A DNA stretch of 64,000 nucleotides from G963667915 sp965197385 (GTDB lineage Bacteria; Acidobacteriota; Vicinamibacteria; Vicinamibacterales; UBA823), in assembly GCA_965197385.1 (NCBI GenBank), contig CBDANA010000008.1, forward strand, positions 620,001-684,000, written 5' to 3'. Under the pieces are notes generated by a model. That model saw nothing but the letters and a program-made list of their open reading frames with translations. It ran no database searches and was not told where the DNA came from. A program made the position numbers and the translations under genes. Of this stretch, positions 59,908 to 64,000 are shown piece after piece (the stretch's first letter is position 1; each line of letters opens with the position of its first letter).

Positions 59908-62079
59908 ATGACGAAGAACAGTGCGTCTCTGAAACTCATCGGAGTCGGCGTAACCATCTTCGCGGCGGCGTCGCTGGTCGGCCTGAGTGCCTGCCAACCG
60001 AATGGTGACAGGGTGTCCGTCGACGACGATGACATCGGCGGCGTGGTCAGCGGCCCGGACGGGCCGGAAGCAGGTGTGTGGGTCATCGCGGAGACGACCG
60101 ACCTGCCCACCAGGCTCAATAAGATTGTCGTGACAGACGATGACGGACGCTACCTCATTCCCGACCTGCCGAGTGCGACCTACGACGTGTGGGTACGCGG
60201 CTACGGGCTGGTCGATTCAGGGAAGGTCCGGGTCACGCCAGGAACCGTTCAGGATCTGGACGCGGTGGCGGCCCCCGATCCGCACGCGGCGGCCGAGTAC
60301 TATCCGGCCGGGTATTGGTTCTCGCTACTCCAGGTGCCGGGCCGGGACGAGTTCCCGGGCACGGGCCCCGAGGGAAACGGGATCTCGCCAAGCATGGACA
60401 GCCAAGCCGAATGGCTCAGGAGCCTGAAGTCCGGCGGCTGCATGGCGTGTCATCAACTGGGCAACAAGCCGATGCGCGAGATTCCCGCGGAGCTCGGTGA
60501 GTTCGATTCGTCGGTGGCCGCGTGGGATCGGCGCATCCAGTCCGGCCAGGCGGGCGGGAGCATGAGCAACGGCCTCAACCGGATGGGCCGCCGGCGTACG
60601 CTGGAAGTGCTCGCCGACTGGACCGACCGGATCGCGGCCGGTGAGTTGCCCGAAGCGCCGCCCCGCCCGCAGGGCGTGGAGCGCAACGTGGTCATCACCC
60701 AGTGGGACTGGGCCGATCCGAAGGCGTACCTGCACGACGAGGTGTCCACCGACAAGCGGAATCCGACCGTCAACGCCAACGGCCCGATCTACGGAGCGCT
60801 CGAGGCCAGCGCGGATTATGTGCCCGTCCTGGACCCGGTGGGTCACACGGCGAGCCAGGTGAAGGTGCCGGTCCGCGATCCGGACACCCCGGTGGCGGCC
60901 GGCCCGCCGCTCCAGCCGTCACCGTACTGGGGCGACGAAGCGATCTGGGACAGCCGCGCCAACGTACACAACCCGATGTTCGATCAGCAGGGACGGGTCT
61001 GGCTCACGTCGCGAGTCCGCCCGCGGGAGAATCCGGCCTTCTGTCTGGACGGGTCGGACCATCCGTCGGCGAAGCAGTTTCCGGTCACGGGATCCGGCCG
61101 GCATCTTGCCAGGTACGATCCGACAACGGAGGAGTTCACGCTGATCAGCACCTGCTTCAGCACCCACCACCTAGTGTTTGCCGAGGATGATAACGACACG
61201 CTGTGGACGAGCGGTGGCGGCCAGGTCATCGGCTGGTTGAACACGAGAATGTTCGACGAGACCGGCGATGAGGAGCAGTCGCAGGGCTGGACCGCGCTCA
61301 TCCTCGATACCAACGGCAACGGCAAACGAGACGACTATGTGGAACCAGACGAACCGGTCGATCCCGCCAAGGACACGCGGATCGGCGCGGGCTACTACGG
61401 CGTGGCCGTCAGCCCCGTCGACGGATCGATCTGGGGATCGTCCTTGGGCTTCCCGGGCGCGGTCTTGCGGCTGGACCCGGGACCCGATCCGGCGGCGACC
61501 GCGCTGGTGGAAATCTACATGCTGCCGTGGGGCGACCCCGACGTGGCGCTGCAGGGCTATTCACCCCGCGGCATGGACATCGACCGCAACGGCGTCGTCT
61601 GGACGCCGCTGGCAAGCGGACACATGGCCAGCTTCGACCGCAGCAAGTGCACGGCGCCGCTCAACGGGCCCGAGGCGACCGGCCGGCACTGCCCGGAAGG
61701 GTGGACGCTCTATCCGGAGCCGCTCCCGCAACTCGAGGGGTTGACGGACTCGGGCAGTGCCGAGTCGAGCTATTACACGTGGGTGGATCAGTTCGACACG
61801 TTGGGGTTGGGCGCAAACGTGCCGATCAACACGGGCAACGGATCCGAAGGGCTGCTGGCCCTGCAGGACGGCGCGTGGGTCGTCATGCGCGTGCCCTATC
61901 CGCTCGGGTTCTACACCAAGTGGGTGGATGGCCGGATCGATGATCCGGACGCCGGCTGGAAGGGCAAGGGGCTGTGGGCGACCTACGGCACGCGAACGCC
62001 GTTTCACCTCGAGGGCGGGAAGGGCACGACGAGCAAAGTCGTGAAGTTCCAGCTACGACCCGACCCGCTGGCACGCTGA
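59908..62079 (+). CDS. Lipoprotein with regulatory-like domain, c-type heme site and beta-propeller
   Basis: The 723-residue protein starts at the ATG after ggagga. A lipobox ends LVGLSAC (Cys29). A carboxypeptidase-regulatory-like beta-sandwich (IGGVVSGPDGPEAGVWVIAE, DDDGRYLIPDLPSATYDVWV) is followed at 178-182 by a single heme-binding CMACH. The rest is a propeller-like region with repeats such as MFDQQGRVWLTSRVR, DDNDTLWTSGGGQVIGWLN and DIDRNGVVWTPLASGHMASF. It is probably an outer-membrane or periplasmic redox lipoprotein oxidising an unknown substrate. The next gene, on the other strand, is a flavoprotein. Confidence 0.78.
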   Translation: MTKNSASLKLIGVGVTIFAAASLVGLSACQPNGDRVSVDDDDIGGVVSGPDGPEAGVWVIAETTDLPTRLNKIVVTDDDGRYLIPDLPSATYDVWVRGYGLVDSGKVRVTPGTVQDLDAVAAPDPHAAAEYYPAGYWFSLLQVPGRDEFPGTGPEGNGISPSMDSQAEWLRSLKSGGCMACHQLGNKPMREIPAELGEFDSSVAAWDRRIQSGQAGGSMSNGLNRMGRRRTLEVLADWTDRIAAGELPEAPPRPQGVERNVVITQWDWADPKAYLHDEVSTDKRNPTVNANGPIYGALEASADYVPVLDPVGHTASQVKVPVRDPDTPVAAGPPLQPSPYWGDEAIWDSRANVHNPMFDQQGRVWLTSRVRPRENPAFCLDGSDHPSAKQFPVTGSGRHLARYDPTTEEFTLISTCFSTHHLVFAEDDNDTLWTSGGGQVIGWLNTRMFDETGDEEQSQGWTALILDTNGNGKRDDYVEPDEPVDPAKDTRIGAGYYGVAVSPVDGSIWGSSLGFPGAVLRLDPGPDPAATALVEIYMLPWGDPDVALQGYSPRGMDIDRNGVVWTPLASGHMASFDRSKCTAPLNGPEATGRHCPEGWTLYPEPLPQLEGLTDSGSAESSYYTWVDQFDTLGLGANVPINTGNGSEGLLALQDGAWVVMRVPYPLGFYTKWVDGRIDDPDAGWKGKGLWATYGTRTPFHLEGGKGTTSKVVKFQLRPDPLAR

Positions 62080-62095
62080 AGCGAGAGATGTCCGT

Positions 62096-63307
62096 CTAGG
62101 ATTCCTCGTCGAAGAAGCTCTCGACGCTCGGGGCTACCGCCGGCGCGGCCGACCGCGTCAGCCGCTGGCCTGGCGCCGGCGGCCGCATCCACGCGAACCG
62201 CTCGATGGCCCGCCCGACGATCCGCTGCCGCGCCTCCTCATCGGGCTCCAGCGTCCAGACGCCGCGCTGCCCCGTGCCGCTAAGCGCGATGCCGTCGGAC
62301 CGCGGCGTGCACCCGTACCGGTAGTCGACCTCGGGCTGGGGGACCAGGAAGGTGAGCTGCCCCTTCACCGGGATCAACTCCTCGTCGCGGAAGAGGTCGT
62401 GCGATCCGAGTCCTGTGCAGTTGACGATGACCGACTCGCTGACCGTCATCAGATCCCTCGGCGTGTCGAACTTGCGGATGACGGTGCGGCCGCCGAACAG
62501 GTGGACCTCCCGCAGCATTGCCTCGAGATAGAGCGATGGCTCGATCAGCAGTGACGAGCGGCGGGAGGCATAGCGTGTGGGGAACGGGTGCTCGCCCGGA
62601 TAGAGGATCTCGGTGCCCGTGCGCATGTGGGCCGGCATCAGCCTCGAGCCTTCCCGTTCGAGCCGCTCCGCCGTCGCCGCGGTGGGCAGCTCGTCCATCG
62701 TGTCGTAGCGGTCCATCCAACTGACGCCGAAGTGTGGGCCGGCCAGAAGCTGAAACTGGCGGTAGGCAATTCCCACCGCGATCCTGAATTGCGCCTCCCA
62801 CGCCGGCGTATACCCCCGGCCGATCACCAGCCTGGACGTTGGTGAGAAGCTGCCCAAGGCCATGTTCGAGGTGGTGTCGGGCGGGACCGCCATCGCGTAG
62901 ATCGTCACGTCGAAGCCGCGGCGTTGCAGCTGTCTCGCCGCGGCCAGGCCGACGGCGCCCGAACCCAGGACGGCCGCCCGGCGGTCGCCCTGGGCCGCTT
63001 CCAGGGCCAGGTCGGCGGCCAGCGCGCCGGTGCCCCAGGACAGGGAGAGGCCGGCCCCGCCGTGACCGTAATTGTGGACCACCGTCTTCGCGTCCAGTTG
63101 CTCGGCCCGTAGGACGAACCCCGACGAGCGGTGCGGACGCAGGCCGACCGTGGTCCGGATGACACGATCCCAGGACGCTTTGATCGGCGCCAGGGTAAGC
63201 CTCGGCCGAGTCAGCCTGGCCAATCGAGGTGTCCGGCTGGCGCAGCCCCAGAGGCCGAGTCCGAGCGCCGCCATGCCGCCAGTCTTGAGTAGAGTTCGCC
63301 TATCCAT
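62096..63307 (-). CDS. Exported FAD-dependent D-amino-acid-oxidase-like protein, circularly permuted
   Basis: The 403-residue protein has a twin-Arg/lipoprotein-like signal (DRRTLLKTGGMAALGLGLWG, Cys22). In classical D-amino-acid oxidases the FAD motif is N-terminal and HNYGHGG...WG is C-terminal. Here the order is reversed: RTTVGLRPHRSSGFVLRAEQ and VVHNYGHGGAGLSLSWGTGA at 51-95 precede the dinucleotide-binding RRAAVLGSGAVGLAAARQLQ (109-128). The catalytic-domain segments follow (SLLIEPSLYLEAML, NCTGLGSHDLF, PVKGQLTFL). It is likely an active flavoprotein exported to the envelope; substrate unknown. Confidence 0.82.
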   Translation of the reverse strand: MDRRTLLKTGGMAALGLGLWGCASRTPRLARLTRPRLTLAPIKASWDRVIRTTVGLRPHRSSGFVLRAEQLDAKTVVHNYGHGGAGLSLSWGTGALAADLALEAAQGDRRAAVLGSGAVGLAAARQLQRRGFDVTIYAMAVPPDTTSNMALGSFSPTSRLVIGRGYTPAWEAQFRIAVGIAYRQFQLLAGPHFGVSWMDRYDTMDELPTAATAERLEREGSRLMPAHMRTGTEILYPGEHPFPTRYASRRSSLLIEPSLYLEAMLREVHLFGGRTVIRKFDTPRDLMTVSESVIVNCTGLGSHDLFRDEELIPVKGQLTFLVPQPEVDYRYGCTPRSDGIALSGTGQRGVWTLEPDEEARQRIVGRAIERFAWMRPPAPGQRLTRSAAPAVAPSVESFFDEES

Positions 63308-63421
63308 TGGAGACCTCCTGCGGTGCTTCCCACATTATAGACCTCGAGCCCCCGCTCGCAAAACCACCGAGGCCCACGTCACGTCGTCGGCGCGTGAGCC
63401 GCCAGGGGCCTCGCCCGAGCT

Positions 63422-64000
63422 TCACGTGCGCCGGAACAACGCCAAGGCGCGATCGAGCGCCTCTCGATCGCCAACGATCACGGCCGTGTCACCCGCCCGA
63501 TAGCGGAAGGTCTCGTCACGCCGATAGATCGGCTGCCCATCGCGCACGACGGCAACCTGGATTGCGCCGGTCTGCTGCCGCAGGTCGAGCGTCCGGGCGC
63601 TCTCGCCCACCGCGGCGGCGCCATCTTCGACCTCGACGATCTCCAACGCGTCGTGAATGCCGAGGTGCTTGAGCGTGTCGAGCGTCAGGTCGGGCGCCGC
63701 GGTTCCGCGTAACAGGCCGTAGTGCTCGCTCCGCACAGCCTCGAGCTCGTGCGCGATTCGGGTCGCCGGGATCGTGTAGCTCTCGAGCGCGCACGCGAAC
63801 AGCTCGAGCGACGCTTCGAACTCTTCGACCACGACCTGGTTCGCCCCGAGCCGCATCAGCTCGTCGATGGCGCGGACATACCTCGTGCGAACGACGATCT
63901 GTGCCGCAGGCGCCACCTCACGGGCCACCGCCACCCCACGCCGTTCCTCAACCGGGGAGGAGATGGCGAACACGATGATCCGCGCGCGCGTGCAGGCGAC
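63422..64000 (-). CDS. K+/H+ antiporter or channel RCK region (KefB-like), 3' part
   Basis: The frame enters from the right edge. It holds the end of an RCK_N domain (ARIIVFAISSPVEERRGVAV, PAAQIVVRTRYVRAIDELMR, LGANQVVVEEFEASLELFAC) and a C-terminal TrkA_C domain (LDLRQQTGAIQVAVVRDGQP, ETFRYRAGDTAVIVGDREAL). The layout fits CPA2-type KefB proteins, whose membrane part would lie outside the window. The last residues are LFRRT. Confidence 0.85.
   Translation of the reverse strand, partial: VACTRARIIVFAISSPVEERRGVAVAREVAPAAQIVVRTRYVRAIDELMRLGANQVVVEEFEASLELFACALESYTIPATRIAHELEAVRSEHYGLLRGTAAPDLTLDTLKHLGIHDALEIVEVEDGAAAVGESARTLDLRQQTGAIQVAVVRDGQPIYRRDETFRYRAGDTAVIVGDREALDRALALFRRT

Overview
The window is high-GC DNA from a Gram-negative bacterium: it carries Kdo, lipid A and LPS heptose genes. 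Ser/Thr kinases of the GEGGMG type, metallo-beta-lactamase-fold lipoproteins and a regulatory-domain/cytochrome lipoprotein suggest Acidobacteriota, perhaps a Vicinamibacteria-like lineage. That placement is inference from gene content, not from a marker gene. The number of insertion sequences (IS30, IS256, IS3 of several kinds, IS110, IS5, IS6), a group II intron and tyrosine-recombinase remains point to a genome undergoing mobile-element expansion and gene decay.

Layout. 1-12.7 kb is accessory: an AAC(2')-like acetyltransferase, a YugP-type protease fragment, a decayed IS3/IS30 cluster, two broken divergent Ser/Thr kinases, a metallo-beta-lactamase-fold lipoprotein, and IS256, IS3 interrupted by IS110, and IS5. 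12.7-21.7 kb (all minus strand) is a nucleotide-sugar block: an IS5-truncated aminotransferase, PglD/NeuD-type acetyltransferase, winged-helix/Rossmann regulator, gmd, UDP-sugar dehydrogenase, rfbD and a second aminotransferase. It runs into smpB, pdxA and holB. 21.7-24.9 kb is a mobile scar with an intact P4-type integrase between a truncated HAD-like gene and a broken glycosyltransferase.

25-38.7 kb is core: tRNA-Asp, an SGNH hydrolase, tRNA-Val, then a minus-strand LPS inner-core operon (waaA, lpxK, an lpxL-waaF fusion, gmhB, hldE kinase part, hldE nucleotidyltransferase part, waaC, an ICMT-like methyltransferase). These genes make ADP-heptose and assemble Kdo/heptose on lipid A. The divergent glycolytic cluster gapA-pgk-tpiA, then secG and tRNA-Leu, follows. 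38.7-51.4 kb is a second accessory region: IS6, a ParE/Phd-type toxin-antitoxin pair, three integrase fragments, an intact IS3, a GltS-type symporter, IS110 and a truncated IS30. 51.5-64 kb is mostly resident: LemA and M48 peptidase, a UDG-like protein, a SEC-C protein, a group II intron, a paralogue of the 5.6-kb metallo-beta-lactamase lipoprotein, a lipoprotein with a c-type heme site, a circularly permuted D-amino-acid-oxidase-like protein, and the end of a K+/H+ antiporter-type RCK protein.

The observations I rate highest are: an IS110 element sitting exactly at the catalytic Asp codon of an IS3 transposase, whose non-coding end contains two short segments matching the two sides of that insertion site in opposite orientation (a candidate bridge RNA); the permuted oxidase; the AAC(2')-like gene; the lpxL-waaF fusion; and a family of palindromic intergenic repeats that begin at the TAG stop codons of housekeeping genes.
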